A stretch of DNA of 64,000 bases from VAXT01 sp963794605. GTDB lineage: Bacteria; Actinomycetota; Thermoleophilia; Gaiellales; Gaiellaceae. The notes beneath the pieces were generated by a model, which was not told the origin of the DNA, did not search any database, and saw only the letters and a program-made list of their open reading frames with translations. How positions within the stretch are numbered: position 1 is the stretch's first letter; every line of letters begins with the position of its first letter. Below, one piece after another: positions 1 through 8,056 of the stretch. Made by a program: the position numbers and the translations under genes. The stretch covers positions 558,001 to 622,000 of the forward strand of contig CAWCEN010000004.1 of the NCBI GenBank assembly GCA_963794605.1. The letters are read 5' to 3'.

Positions 1-128
1 AAGTCGGTGAGCGCTGTGCCGTCGTCGCCGAACGTCGCATCGAGATCACCGGCCGCCGCGGACAGCCCGCCCGTGAAAACGAGCGCCAACGCGACGCCGG
101 AGAGTGCAACGATTCGTAGGTTCCTCAT
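1..128 (-). CDS. Secreted delta-60-repeat protein, N-terminal fragment
   Basis: The gene enters the window from the left and only its first 42 codons are present. ATG is at 126-128 on the minus strand, with a good Shine-Dalgarno (GAGGAGGG) about 5 nt upstream. The product starts with a signal peptide (basic MRNLR, then a hydrophobic stretch to about residue 27). It then reads DLDATFGDDGTALTD, which matches the delta-60 repeat (a 50-60 residue beta-propeller-like unit beginning DLDxxFGxDG). The protein is probably exported and extracellular; the number of repeats and any catalytic domain lie outside the window. Its ATG overlaps the stop of a 71-codon frame upstream (ATGA). The repeat call rests on one partial unit. 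Confidence 0.7.
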   Translation of the reverse strand, partial: MRNLRIVALSGVALALVFTGGLSAAAGDLDATFGDDGTALTD

Positions 129-340
129 TCCGCCCTCCTCGAGATAGGAGCGAGCGGATCCCGCACGTTCGAGGCGTCAACACGCAGCCGGGCTGGCCCG
201 ACGCTCGGCTCGACCCGCCACTGAGGCTCGCAGCCTTCCGCCCGAAAGACGGCGACCGCGGCCAGGTAGCGCTCGGCCTCTACGCTCAGATCCGCTGCTG
301 CTCTTGACTGCATGCCGTGATCGTGCGCCGCACCTCTCAT
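125..340 (-). CDS. Small hypothetical protein upstream of the delta-60 gene
   Basis: A 71-codon frame whose stop codon overlaps the start of the downstream secreted protein (ATGA), an arrangement typical of translational coupling. The middle (EAERYLAAVAVFRAEGCEPQW) is predicted helical and its codons end mostly in G or C, as in neighbouring genes; the two ends are less convincing. There is no signal peptide or recognised domain, and I see no clear Shine-Dalgarno at its ATG. It could be a non-coding leader of the downstream gene instead. Confidence 0.35.
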   Translation of the reverse strand: MRGAAHDHGMQSRAAADLSVEAERYLAAVAVFRAEGCEPQWRVEPSVGPARLRVDASNVRDPLAPISRRAE

Positions 341-407
341 GCAGCACTCACAAGCGGCTCACGCGACCAAGTAGAAGCCGCCGCGTGACAGTGGTAAAAC
401 GTCGCAG

Positions 408-3400
408 GTGCAACAAGTCGAGTTCCGCGTCCTGGGCCCGTTCGAGGTCCACGTCGAGGGGCGCGCGATCGAGCTCAAGCGACGGAAGCAGCGCTCCCTC
501 CTGGCGTTGCTGTTGCTTCACACAGGCGAAGTCGTCTCCACAGACGTGCTCATCGAGGAGCTCTGGGCAGGAAACCCCCCGAAGGCCGCGGTCGGCTCGC
601 TGCAGAACCTCGTCTCGGAGCTGCGCAAGGTGCTCGGTCGGGACACGGTCAAGACGCGCGAGCCCGGATACATGCTCGACGTCGACCCCGCCCGAGTCGA
701 CCTGCACCGTTTCGAGCGACTCGTCGCACAGGCGGCAGAGGGCGGGGATGCCGCGAGGAGGGCCTCAGTGCTCCAGGAGGCACTGGCGATTTGGCGTGGG
801 GCGCCGCTCGCCGACCTCGCGTTCGAGCCGTTCGCACACGTCGAGGTGGCGCGGCTGGAAGAGCTGCGCACCGCGGCGCGCGAGGAGCTCGTCCAGGCGG
901 GGCTGGAGCTCGGTCGCCACTCGCAGCTCGTGGGAGAGCTCGAGAGCCTCGTCGCCCAGAATCCTCTCCGGGAGCGCCTGCGCGGGCAGCTCATGCTCGC
1001 GCTCTACCGCTCGGGTCGGCAGGCGGAGGCGCTCGAGGCCTACCGGGCCGCCCGCGAGACGCTCGTCGACGAGCTCGGCATCGAGCCGTCGCCGGAGCTC
1101 CAGCACCTGGAGCAGTCGATCCTCCGCCACGAACCCGAGCTCGACCTGCCCGAGGCTCCCGCAGCCGAGACGCGTTCCGGCGAAGAGCGGCGCAAGACCG
1201 TCACCGTCCTCTTCGCAGACATCGTCGACTTCACCAGCCTCGGCGCCGCACTCGATCCCGAGGTCCTGCGGACGATCATGCGGCGCTACTTCGACATCGT
1301 CCGCACAGTCGTCCAGCGGCACGGCGGGACGGTCGAGAGGTTCATCGGCGATGCCGCGATGGCGGTCTTCGGAGTGCCCGAGATGCACGAGGACGACGCA
1401 CTCCGAGCGTTGCGGGCCGCGAACGACCTACACGAGGCCCTGACGGGACTGAACACGGAGTTGGAGAGCGACCACGGCCTCACGCTCGAGATCAGAACCG
1501 GCATCGACACGGGCGAGGTGGTCACGGGCGACGCCGCGTCCGGGCAGCCGTTCGCCACCGGCACCCCGGTCACGGTTGCCATGCGCCTCCAGCAAGCCGC
1601 CCTCCCGGGCGAAACCCTGCTCGGCGAGACCACAGAGCTGCTCCTCCGCGGCGCGGTCACGTCCGAGCCGGTGGAGCCGATCCCGGTTGGAGGCACGCTC
1701 GGAGCGATCCGCGCGTACCGCCTCCTCGACCCGAGCGACAGCACGAGTCGGCGCCCGCGCCCGGTCAGCGATGCCCCATTCGTGGGCAGGGAGACGGAGC
1801 TCGAGTTTCTGCAGGATGCCTTCACGGCCGTTCAGGACCAGCGTCGGAGCCGGGTCGTTTTCGTCCTCGCGGAGGCCGGGACCGGAAAGAGCCGGCTCGC
1901 GGCCGAGTTCGACTCATCCCTGGGGGCCGAGGCGCAAGTGCTCCTCGGTCGCTGCGTTTCGTACGGCGAAGGCGCGACGTATCTCCCGCTGACCGAGATC
2001 GTCCGCCAGGTCGCGCCCGAGCGCCCCCAGGCAACGATTGCGCGCCTGCTCGACCGCGACGAACGTGGACCGTTGATCGCCGAACGGATCGCCGAGCTCA
2101 CCGGCCAGAGCGAGGGGACTGCACCGACCGGAGAGCTCTTCTGGGCAGTCCGTTGCCTGTTCGAAGCACTGGCACGGCGTCAGCCGCTCGTCGTCGTGCT
2201 CGAGGACCTGCACTGGGCAGAGCCGACGTTCCTCGACCTCGTCGAGTACCTCGCGGCCTGGACGATCGAAGCGCCGCTCCTCGTGGTCTGTCTGGCGCGA
2301 CCCGAGCTTCGAAGCGAGCGACCCGCACTGGGCGCGGAGGCCGACGTCGTCAAGCTCGAGCCGCTAACGGAGTCCCAGGCCCAAACGCTCATCGACGGAC
2401 TGGCCGGACCGCTGCTCGACGAAGAGACGCGTCGGCGTGTCGTCGAGCTCGCAGAGGGGAATCCCCTCTTCGTCGAGCAACTGCTCGCGTATCTCGATGA
2501 GGCTGGAGCCGAGGCTCTGGAGTCGGTGCCGCCCTCGGTCGAGGCTCTTCTCGCAAGCCGCCTTGACCGGCTCGAGCCCGACGAACGGGGCTTGCTCGAA
2601 CGAGCAGCGGTCGCTGGCCGCGAGTTCACCCGCGGCGCCGTCCTTCATCTCTCGCCACCGGATGAGCTCGCCGGTGCGGACGGTCGCCTGATCGCGCTGA
2701 CCCGCCGGGGGCTCGTCGAGCCGGTGCGCGCGGGCAAGGTTGCCGCTGACGGATTCCGTTTCCGGCACGTTCTGATCCGGGACGTGGCCTACGCGGGGAT
2801 CACGAAGGACGCACGGGGCGACCTCCACGAGCGATTTGCTGCCTGGCTCGAGCATCGCGAGGAAGGGGCAGAAGAGATCGTCGGCTACCACCTCGAGCAG
2901 GCCCATCGCTACCGGGCCGAGCTTCGACCCGGGGACGCTACGCTGCCGAACCTCGCCCTGCGCGGGGGCGAGCATCTCGGCACCGCTGGTATTCGCGCCT
3001 GGAAGCGAGCCGACACCTCGGCCGCGGTCAATCTTCTCGGTCGCGCGACGTCGCTGCTTCCAGGAGGCACCCTGCGCAGCGAGTACCTCTGTGAGCTTGC
3101 CGGCGCGCTGAGGACCTCCGGCCTGATCAGCGAGGCCGAGGGCGCGCTGCGGCAGGCGCTCGACGAGTCGGCCGGTCGAGACCGGCGGCTCGAGTTCCGG
3201 GCCCGGATCGAGCTCGCCCAGGTCACCCTGCTCGCGGATCCCTCGGGTCAAGCAGGCACATTGCTCGATCTCGCGGCAAGTGCTATTCCCGTCTTCGAGG
3301 AGCTCGGCGACGATCGCGCTCTGGGCCGGACGTGGTTACGCGTTGCGTACGTGCGCGGAGGCCTCCTCGGCGACAACAGGGCGCGCGCCGAGGCCGCCGA

Positions 3401-4199
3401 ACGCGCTCTCCTGCACTATCGGCGCGCGGGCTGGTCGCCGGCGGCGTGCTTCGGAGAGCTCGGCACAGCGTTCTACTACGGCCCGACCCCGGTGCCTCAG
3501 GCCGCGCTCCGCTGCGAGGAGCTCCTGGAGGATGCGGTCACCGACCTGGCGAGCGAGGCGAATCTCCTCGTCTTCCTGGGGGGACTGGAAGCGATGCGCG
3601 GGCGATTCGACGTCGCGCGGGAGCTCGTCGCGAAGGCGCGAACGACGTTCGAGGACATCGGGTCCACGGCCTCCGTCGCGAACTTCTGCGGAGCTGTCGG
3701 CGGCGCGATCGAGATGGCGAACGAAGACTACGCCCGCGCCGAGGCGATCCTGCGCGAAAGCTGCCTGAGCCTCGAGGAGACGCACGAGCTGTCGCTGCTC
3801 GCGACGCGGGCAGCCGAGCTTGCGGAGGCACTCCACGCTTTGGGCCGGCTCGAGGAGGCAGCTCAGTGGCTTCTGATCTCCGAACGGCATACCTCGGTCG
3901 ACGACATCGAAGCGCAATCCGCGCGGCTCGCCGTTCAAGCGGACGTCAAGGCCGCGACAGGAGCGCCGGCCGAGGCAGAGGCGCTCGCGCAGGAAGCCGT
4001 TCGACTGGCCCGAACCACCGACATGCTCAATAGGCAGGGAGCGACACTGCTCGTCCTCGCCCGCGTCCTTCGGCTCCAGGGTCGATTCGGGGACGCGATG
4101 CCCCCGGTCGAGCAGGCAGCCCGGGTGTTCGATCGCAAGGGGAACGCCGTTTTGGCGACGAAGGCGCGTGAGCTGCTCGACGAGCTCGTCGTGTCGTAG
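408..4199 (+). CDS. SARP/BTAD-cyclase-AAA ATPase-TPR regulator
   Basis: A 1263-residue cytoplasmic regulator starting at GTG. Domains in order: OmpR-type winged helix (about 1-95, with KRRKQRSLLALLLL), BTAD helical repeats (98-243), class III adenylate/guanylate cyclase domain (260-445), STAND/AAA ATPase (456-800; Walker A AEAGTGKS at 488-495, Walker B VVVLEDLHWAEP near 594-605) and TPR-like helices to the end. The fusion suggests a transcription factor gated by nucleotide binding. The metal-binding aspartates (D271, D315) are kept. However, the usual substrate-selecting Lys is Arg311, and the usual Asp and transition-state Asn are Thr386 and Thr389, so the cyclase may be inactive or altered. 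A strong hairpin follows the stop. A second cyclase-ATPase with intact residues lies at 32851-35850. Confidence 0.88.
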   Translation: MQQVEFRVLGPFEVHVEGRAIELKRRKQRSLLALLLLHTGEVVSTDVLIEELWAGNPPKAAVGSLQNLVSELRKVLGRDTVKTREPGYMLDVDPARVDLHRFERLVAQAAEGGDAARRASVLQEALAIWRGAPLADLAFEPFAHVEVARLEELRTAAREELVQAGLELGRHSQLVGELESLVAQNPLRERLRGQLMLALYRSGRQAEALEAYRAARETLVDELGIEPSPELQHLEQSILRHEPELDLPEAPAAETRSGEERRKTVTVLFADIVDFTSLGAALDPEVLRTIMRRYFDIVRTVVQRHGGTVERFIGDAAMAVFGVPEMHEDDALRALRAANDLHEALTGLNTELESDHGLTLEIRTGIDTGEVVTGDAASGQPFATGTPVTVAMRLQQAALPGETLLGETTELLLRGAVTSEPVEPIPVGGTLGAIRAYRLLDPSDSTSRRPRPVSDAPFVGRETELEFLQDAFTAVQDQRRSRVVFVLAEAGTGKSRLAAEFDSSLGAEAQVLLGRCVSYGEGATYLPLTEIVRQVAPERPQATIARLLDRDERGPLIAERIAELTGQSEGTAPTGELFWAVRCLFEALARRQPLVVVLEDLHWAEPTFLDLVEYLAAWTIEAPLLVVCLARPELRSERPALGAEADVVKLEPLTESQAQTLIDGLAGPLLDEETRRRVVELAEGNPLFVEQLLAYLDEAGAEALESVPPSVEALLASRLDRLEPDERGLLERAAVAGREFTRGAVLHLSPPDELAGADGRLIALTRRGLVEPVRAGKVAADGFRFRHVLIRDVAYAGITKDARGDLHERFAAWLEHREEGAEEIVGYHLEQAHRYRAELRPGDATLPNLALRGGEHLGTAGIRAWKRADTSAAVNLLGRATSLLPGGTLRSEYLCELAGALRTSGLISEAEGALRQALDESAGRDRRLEFRARIELAQVTLLADPSGQAGTLLDLAASAIPVFEELGDDRALGRTWLRVAYVRGGLLGDNRARAEAAERALLHYRRAGWSPAACFGELGTAFYYGPTPVPQAALRCEELLEDAVTDLASEANLLVFLGGLEAMRGRFDVARELVAKARTTFEDIGSTASVANFCGAVGGAIEMANEDYARAEAILRESCLSLEETHELSLLATRAAELAEALHALGRLEEAAQWLLISERHTSVDDIEAQSARLAVQADVKAATGAPAEAEALAQEAVRLARTTDMLNRQGATLLVLARVLRLQGRFGDAMPPVEQAARVFDRKGNAVLATKARELLDELVVS

Positions 4200-4203
4200 A
4201 CAG

Positions 4204-4232
4204 CGGAAGGCCCCGACTCGCGGGGCCTTCCG
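4204..4232. terminator. Bidirectional hairpin terminator
   Basis: A perfect 12-bp stem (CGGAAGGCCCCG and its complement) closed by a 5-nt loop. It lies 4 nt after the stop of the SARP regulator and 24 nt beyond the stop of the convergent small gene. There is no long T-run, but the stem is very stable and correctly placed for both genes. Confidence 0.8.
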
Positions 4233-4256
4233 TTCGCTCCGAGGGCTCGTGTGTGC

Positions 4257-4397
4257 TCAGGGGCCTCCGGTACCGCCGTCGTTGCTGGCCGAGTGCGCCG
4301 GCTGCGGCCCGTTCAGGCCGCTGACCTGAGCGGCTGACGCGATCGTCACGACTGCCGCTGTCAAAGCCGCGAGCGAGATGAGGATCTTGGTGAGCAT
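4257..4397 (-). CDS. Small secreted or membrane peptide (46 aa)
   Basis: A 46-residue product. The start is chosen because AAAGGAGGTGACC, one of the strongest Shine-Dalgarno matches in the window, ends a few bases before the ATG at 4395-4397. Residues 1-22 form a signal peptide or membrane anchor (MLTKILISLAALTAAVVTIA). The rest is short, polar and Gly/Ser/Asn-rich. It converges on the SARP gene and shares its terminator. No family is recognised. The strong ribosome site suggests high expression and sets it apart from the many genes here that lack one. Confidence 0.65.
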   Translation of the reverse strand: MLTKILISLAALTAAVVTIASAAQVSGLNGPQPAHSASNDGGTGGP

Positions 4398-4518
4398 GGG
4401 GGTCACCTCCTTTCGCCCCCACGCTCGAAGGGCGCCCAAACGGCGCAGTCACGGCCGGCTCACCGGCCGCTAACGAAGAAGCAGCCGGTCAGCTGGGAGG
4501 AATTCCACGGCGCCCGGG

Positions 4519-4524
4519 TAACAT
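4519..4524 (+). promoter_or_regulatory. -10 box for pckA (leaderless type)
   Basis: TAACAT lies 8 nt before the GTG start of pckA. A Shine-Dalgarno-like GGGAGGAA exists near 4494 but is about 30 nt from the start codon, too far to serve it. The layout fits a transcript starting at or next to the start codon. Confidence 0.5.
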
Positions 4525-4532
4525 CCCGACTC

Positions 4533-6077
4533 GTGGCGAAGATGCTCTTCCGGCTGCCCGAGGCGGCCAACGTCATCGAGAACCCGTCCCCCGCGGACGT
4601 CAAAGCGCTGGCGGCGCAGATGCCGAACGCGAAGCCGACGAGCCACGGGAACCTGAACGTTCAGACCCAGGTCGTCTCCCGTTCGACGCGCTCGACCTTC
4701 ATCGTCACCGACGAGCCCGACGGGCAGAACCAGTCGATCACGCGCGAGGAAGGCCACAACTGGGCCGAGGCGCAGGACGCGTACATCGCGGAGCAGGACA
4801 TGGTCGTGATCGACGGCTACATCGGGAACGATCCCGACTACCGGACGCCCGCTCGGCTGTACATCGAGGCGGCGAACGCAAACATCGCCGGGATGCAGCA
4901 GCAGCTCTACTTCACACCCGACGAGGGCATGCAGGAGCACGAGCCCGAGCTGACCGTCGTCTACACGCCGAACCTGAAGGCCGACGGCTATCCGGACGAC
5001 CGCCTGATCGCGGTCGATCTCGAGCAGGGCGTGACCCGCGTCTTCAACTCGGACTACTTCGGCGAGTCGAAGAAGGGCGGCCTGCGCATGTGGAACAAGC
5101 TCGTCTACGACCGCGGCGGGTTGCCGCTCCACGCGGGCTGCAAGATCATTCCCACTCCCGGCGGTCGCAGGGTCGGGCTGATCGTCGGCCTCTCAGGAAC
5201 GGGCAAGACGACGACCACCTTCACGCGCCAGAACGGCTCGCTGCCGGTGCAGGACGACTTCGTGGCCTGGATGCCCGACGGGCGGATCATGGCCACCGAG
5301 AACGGCTGCTTCGCGAAGACGTTCGGGCTCAACCCGGACGACGAGCCGACGATCTACGGCGCGGTCACGCAGCCCGACTCGTACCTCGAGAACGTGTCCC
5401 AGCACGGCGACGAGGTCGACTTCTACGACACGAGCTACACGCCCAACGGACGCGCGACGTTCCCGTTCGGGGTCATCGAGTCAGGCGTCGACGAGGAGGT
5501 CGACGAGGCGCACTTCCTGCTGATCCTGAACCGGAACGAGAACATCATCCCGGCCGTCGCCAAGCTCGAAGGGCCGCAGGCGGCGGCCTTCTTCATGCTC
5601 GGAGAGACGCAGGGCACGAGCGCTGGCGGCGCGGACGAGGCTGGAGTGTTCCTGCGCGTGCCGGGGACGAACCCGTTCTTCCCGATGCCACACGATCTCC
5701 AGGGCAACCGCTTCCTCGAGCTGCTCGAGGAGCACCCGCTCGAGGTCTACTTGATGAACACGGGACGGGTCGGCGGGCCGGAAGAGGACGAGCGCTCGAA
5801 GAAGGTCAAGATCAAGCACTCCTCCGCGATCGTGAAAGGCATCGCCGAGGGCACGATCGAGTGGGTTCCGGATCCGGACTTCGGCTACCTGGTCGCCGCG
5901 TCGGTGCCGGGCATCGACTCCGAGGACATCGACATCCTGCAGCCGCAGCGGCTGTACGAGGCAACGGGCCGCAAGCAGGAATGCGACGAGGGCATCGCGC
6001 GGCTCAAGAACGCTCGCGCAGAGTTCCTCGCCGATTTCCCGAGCCTCTCGGCCGAGATCGTCGACTCCGTTCACTAG
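4533..6077 (+). CDS. pckA: ATP-type phosphoenolpyruvate carboxykinase (divergent)
   Basis: This 514-residue enzyme is predicted to interconvert oxaloacetate + ATP and phosphoenolpyruvate + CO2 + ADP, the entry step of gluconeogenesis. The nucleotide loop GLSGTGKTTTTF lies near residue 225 and is followed by VQDDFVAW, which replaces the usual GDDEHGW metal site. ENGCFAKTFGL and RATFPFGVIES match conserved PEPCK segments. It is slightly shorter than the 530-540 residues of classical PckA and clearly divergent. The GTG start follows a TAACAT box. It stands alone, but TCA-cycle genes lie 5-14 kb downstream. The family is clear; the choice of ATP over GTP as cosubstrate is inferred from the P-loop type. 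Confidence 0.82.
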   Translation: MAKMLFRLPEAANVIENPSPADVKALAAQMPNAKPTSHGNLNVQTQVVSRSTRSTFIVTDEPDGQNQSITREEGHNWAEAQDAYIAEQDMVVIDGYIGNDPDYRTPARLYIEAANANIAGMQQQLYFTPDEGMQEHEPELTVVYTPNLKADGYPDDRLIAVDLEQGVTRVFNSDYFGESKKGGLRMWNKLVYDRGGLPLHAGCKIIPTPGGRRVGLIVGLSGTGKTTTTFTRQNGSLPVQDDFVAWMPDGRIMATENGCFAKTFGLNPDDEPTIYGAVTQPDSYLENVSQHGDEVDFYDTSYTPNGRATFPFGVIESGVDEEVDEAHFLLILNRNENIIPAVAKLEGPQAAAFFMLGETQGTSAGGADEAGVFLRVPGTNPFFPMPHDLQGNRFLELLEEHPLEVYLMNTGRVGGPEEDERSKKVKIKHSSAIVKGIAEGTIEWVPDPDFGYLVAASVPGIDSEDIDILQPQRLYEATGRKQECDEGIARLKNARAEFLADFPSLSAEIVDSVH

Positions 6078-6111
6078 CAGGCGAACGACCTGGCACCGCG
6101 AATCCGTCGAG

Positions 6112-6960
6112 GTGACGGACCGCACCCTCATCGAGCGGTTCCTCGACTCGCCCGAGCTTTCGGAAGCGACCCGTCGCGGGTACCGCGTCGACGTCGAGGA
6201 ATTTGCGTCCTGGCTTCAAAAGCGCGGGCAGTCGCTCGAGGACGTCGACGCCGCAACGCTGAGCGCTTACATCGCCGACCTCGGCGCCTCACGCCCGGGG
6301 CGCTATCCGAGCAAGCTCGCCCCTGCCACGATCGCGCGCAAGCTGGCCGCGGTGCGTGCGCTGCTCAGGTTCACGCTCGGCGCGGGACGCGTCCCGGACG
6401 GGCAGGTCGGGCCGAGGCGCGCTCGTCGCCTGCCCGATGCGCCGAAGCGCGACGAGGTCGACGCTGTGCTCGATCAGCACACGGGCGTCGATCGGCTCGC
6501 GCTCCGCAACCGCGCGCTCCTCGAGCTCGTCTATTCGGCCGGGTTGCGCAGTCGTGAGGCGGTCGACCTCGATCTCGCCGACGTCGACTTCGAGCAGGAG
6601 ACGGTCCACGTTCGCGGCAAGGGAAACAAGGAGCGCGTCGTGCCGCTGGGCGAGGAGGCGGCGTACCGCCTTCGTCTCTACCTCGACCAGGCGCGACCGG
6701 AGCTCGTCAACGGGGCCGAGGACGCTCTCTTCGTCTCCGCGCGCGGCCGGCGGCTGGACACGAGCACGATCAGGCGGCTCTTCCCGCATCCGCACCGGCT
6801 GCGCCACGCCTTCGCGACGCACCTACTCGAGGGCGGCGCCGACCTGCGGGTGATCCAGGAGCTGCTTGGCCACAGCTCGCTGTCGACGACGCAGACGTAC
6901 AGCCACGTTGACGGAAAGCGGCTGCGCAAGGTCTATGACCGGGCCCACCCGAGATCCTGA
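6112..6960 (+). CDS. Tyrosine recombinase, XerC-like
   Basis: A 282-residue site-specific recombinase. An N-terminal core-binding SAM-like domain covers about 1-95 and the catalytic domain about 110-280. All catalytic positions are visible: R146 (YSAGLRSRE), K170 (RGKGNKER), H228 and R231 (HPHRLRHAF), H254 (LLGHSSLSTT) and the nucleophile Y263. Size and motifs fit XerC/XerD, which resolve chromosome dimers at dif, rather than phage integrases, which are usually longer. The start is GTG. The last 26 bp overlap the next recombinase gene, so the pair is probably co-transcribed. A dif site would be needed to confirm a chromosome-resolution role; I did not find one here. Confidence 0.85.
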   Translation: MTDRTLIERFLDSPELSEATRRGYRVDVEEFASWLQKRGQSLEDVDAATLSAYIADLGASRPGRYPSKLAPATIARKLAAVRALLRFTLGAGRVPDGQVGPRRARRLPDAPKRDEVDAVLDQHTGVDRLALRNRALLELVYSAGLRSREAVDLDLADVDFEQETVHVRGKGNKERVVPLGEEAAYRLRLYLDQARPELVNGAEDALFVSARGRRLDTSTIRRLFPHPHRLRHAFATHLLEGGADLRVIQELLGHSSLSTTQTYSHVDGKRLRKVYDRAHPRS

Positions 6961-7882
6961 AACCGAAGCCTTTCTGGCGGTCTCGGCGGCGCGACTGGCG
7001 CCGAGGACCGTCGAGGCCTACCGGCGCGACCTGGCCGCGCTGACGGACTTCCTCGGTCACACGCCCGCGACGGCGACGCCCGAGGAGCTCGAGCGCTACG
7101 TGGCCGAGTTGCGCGCGCGCGGACTGGCGGCGACGACGATCGCGCGCCGCATGGCCGCCGTCAGGTCGTTCTTTCGCCACCGGGTGCTGATCGGAGCCCA
7201 GGAGGAGAATCCCGCGGCGGACGTCGGCCTCCCTCGCAGAGCACGCCGCCTCCCGCGCACGCTCTCGCCCGGCGAGGCCGAGCGGCTGGTCGAGGCGGCG
7301 AACGGCGTCAAACCAAGAGATCTCCGCGACCGAGCGCTCGTCGAGCTGCTCTACGGCGCGGGCCTGCGCGTCAGCGAAACCGTCGGCCTCGAGAAAAACG
7401 GCGTCGACCTCGACGAACGGCTCGTTCGTTCGATCGGCAAAGGCGACAAGGAGCGGATCGTGCCGCTCGGGAGAAGCGCCGCCGACGCGCTGCGCCGCTA
7501 CCTGAGCCGCGGACGGCCCTTCCTGGACAAACGCCACCGCCCCGAGCTGTTCCTGAACGCCAAGGGCGGGCCGCTGACGCGCGCGGGCGCGTTCCTGATC
7601 CTGCGCCGCCTGGCCGGGAAAGCAGGTCTGGAGCCGAGCCGGATCCACCCGCATCTGCTCCGCCACTCCTTCGCCACGCACCTGCTCGAGGGAGGCGCCG
7701 ACCTACGAAGCGTTCAGGAGATGCTCGGTCACGCGGATCTGGCCACGACGGAGCTCTACACGCACGTCACGGACCGTAGGCGCCGCGAGGCGTATTTCGC
7801 CGCTCACCCGCACGCGAAACGAACGCTCAAGGTTTCCGGTGGCGCGCCGATGGCAACACCTAAGAAGGATGGCTCAACTTGA
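6935..7882 (+). CDS. xerD: Tyrosine recombinase, XerD-like
   Basis: A 315-residue recombinase starting at an ATG inside the end of the preceding recombinase; an upstream start at 6866 is possible but would add a non-homologous tail. It has an N-terminal core-binding domain (about 8-95) and a catalytic domain (105-290) with R145, K169, H240, R243, H266 and nucleophile Y275 in the expected motifs (GAGLRVSE, GKGDKER, HPHLLRHSFATH, LGHADLATTELY). It is longer than its neighbour at the C-terminus, where about 25 residues after YFAAHP look unstructured. It likely forms a heterodimer with the upstream protein. The xerD symbol is tentative because the two paralogues cannot be assigned with certainty. 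Confidence 0.82.
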   Translation: MTGPTRDPETEAFLAVSAARLAPRTVEAYRRDLAALTDFLGHTPATATPEELERYVAELRARGLAATTIARRMAAVRSFFRHRVLIGAQEENPAADVGLPRRARRLPRTLSPGEAERLVEAANGVKPRDLRDRALVELLYGAGLRVSETVGLEKNGVDLDERLVRSIGKGDKERIVPLGRSAADALRRYLSRGRPFLDKRHRPELFLNAKGGPLTRAGAFLILRRLAGKAGLEPSRIHPHLLRHSFATHLLEGGADLRSVQEMLGHADLATTELYTHVTDRRRREAYFAAHPHAKRTLKVSGGAPMATPKKDGST

Positions 7883-8024
7883 CCCGCAGATGGCAATGCT
7901 CTTCGCCCTCACGAGCGGCGTCGGCTACCTGATGGTGATGAGCGGGATCGGCAAGAGCATGCTCGACTGGAAACGCCGCCGCTCGTGCCCATCGTGCGGC
8001 CGCACTCCCTGCTCCTGCTCCTGA
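7869..8024 (+). CDS. Small membrane protein with Cys-rich tail
   Basis: A 51-residue product with one hydrophobic segment (MLFALTSGVGYLMVMSGIG), a basic stop-transfer region (WKRRR) and a C-terminal CPSCGRTPCSC cluster that could bind a metal. The ATG at 7869 overlaps the end of xerD by 14 bp. A later ATG at 7890 is possible, as is an upstream one at 7839. No family is recognised. Topology with the Cys cluster in the cytoplasm is inferred from the positive charges after the membrane segment. Confidence 0.55.
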   Translation: MAQLDPQMAMLFALTSGVGYLMVMSGIGKSMLDWKRRRSCPSCGRTPCSCS

Positions 8025-8056
8025 CCTGCTCGTAGCAGTCTGTTACTAGGTCGGGC

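Noticed and set aside
6112..7882. Phage or integron integrases
   Set aside because: Size and motifs are Xer-like, and there are no phage genes, cassette sites, attachment repeats or tRNA target next to them.
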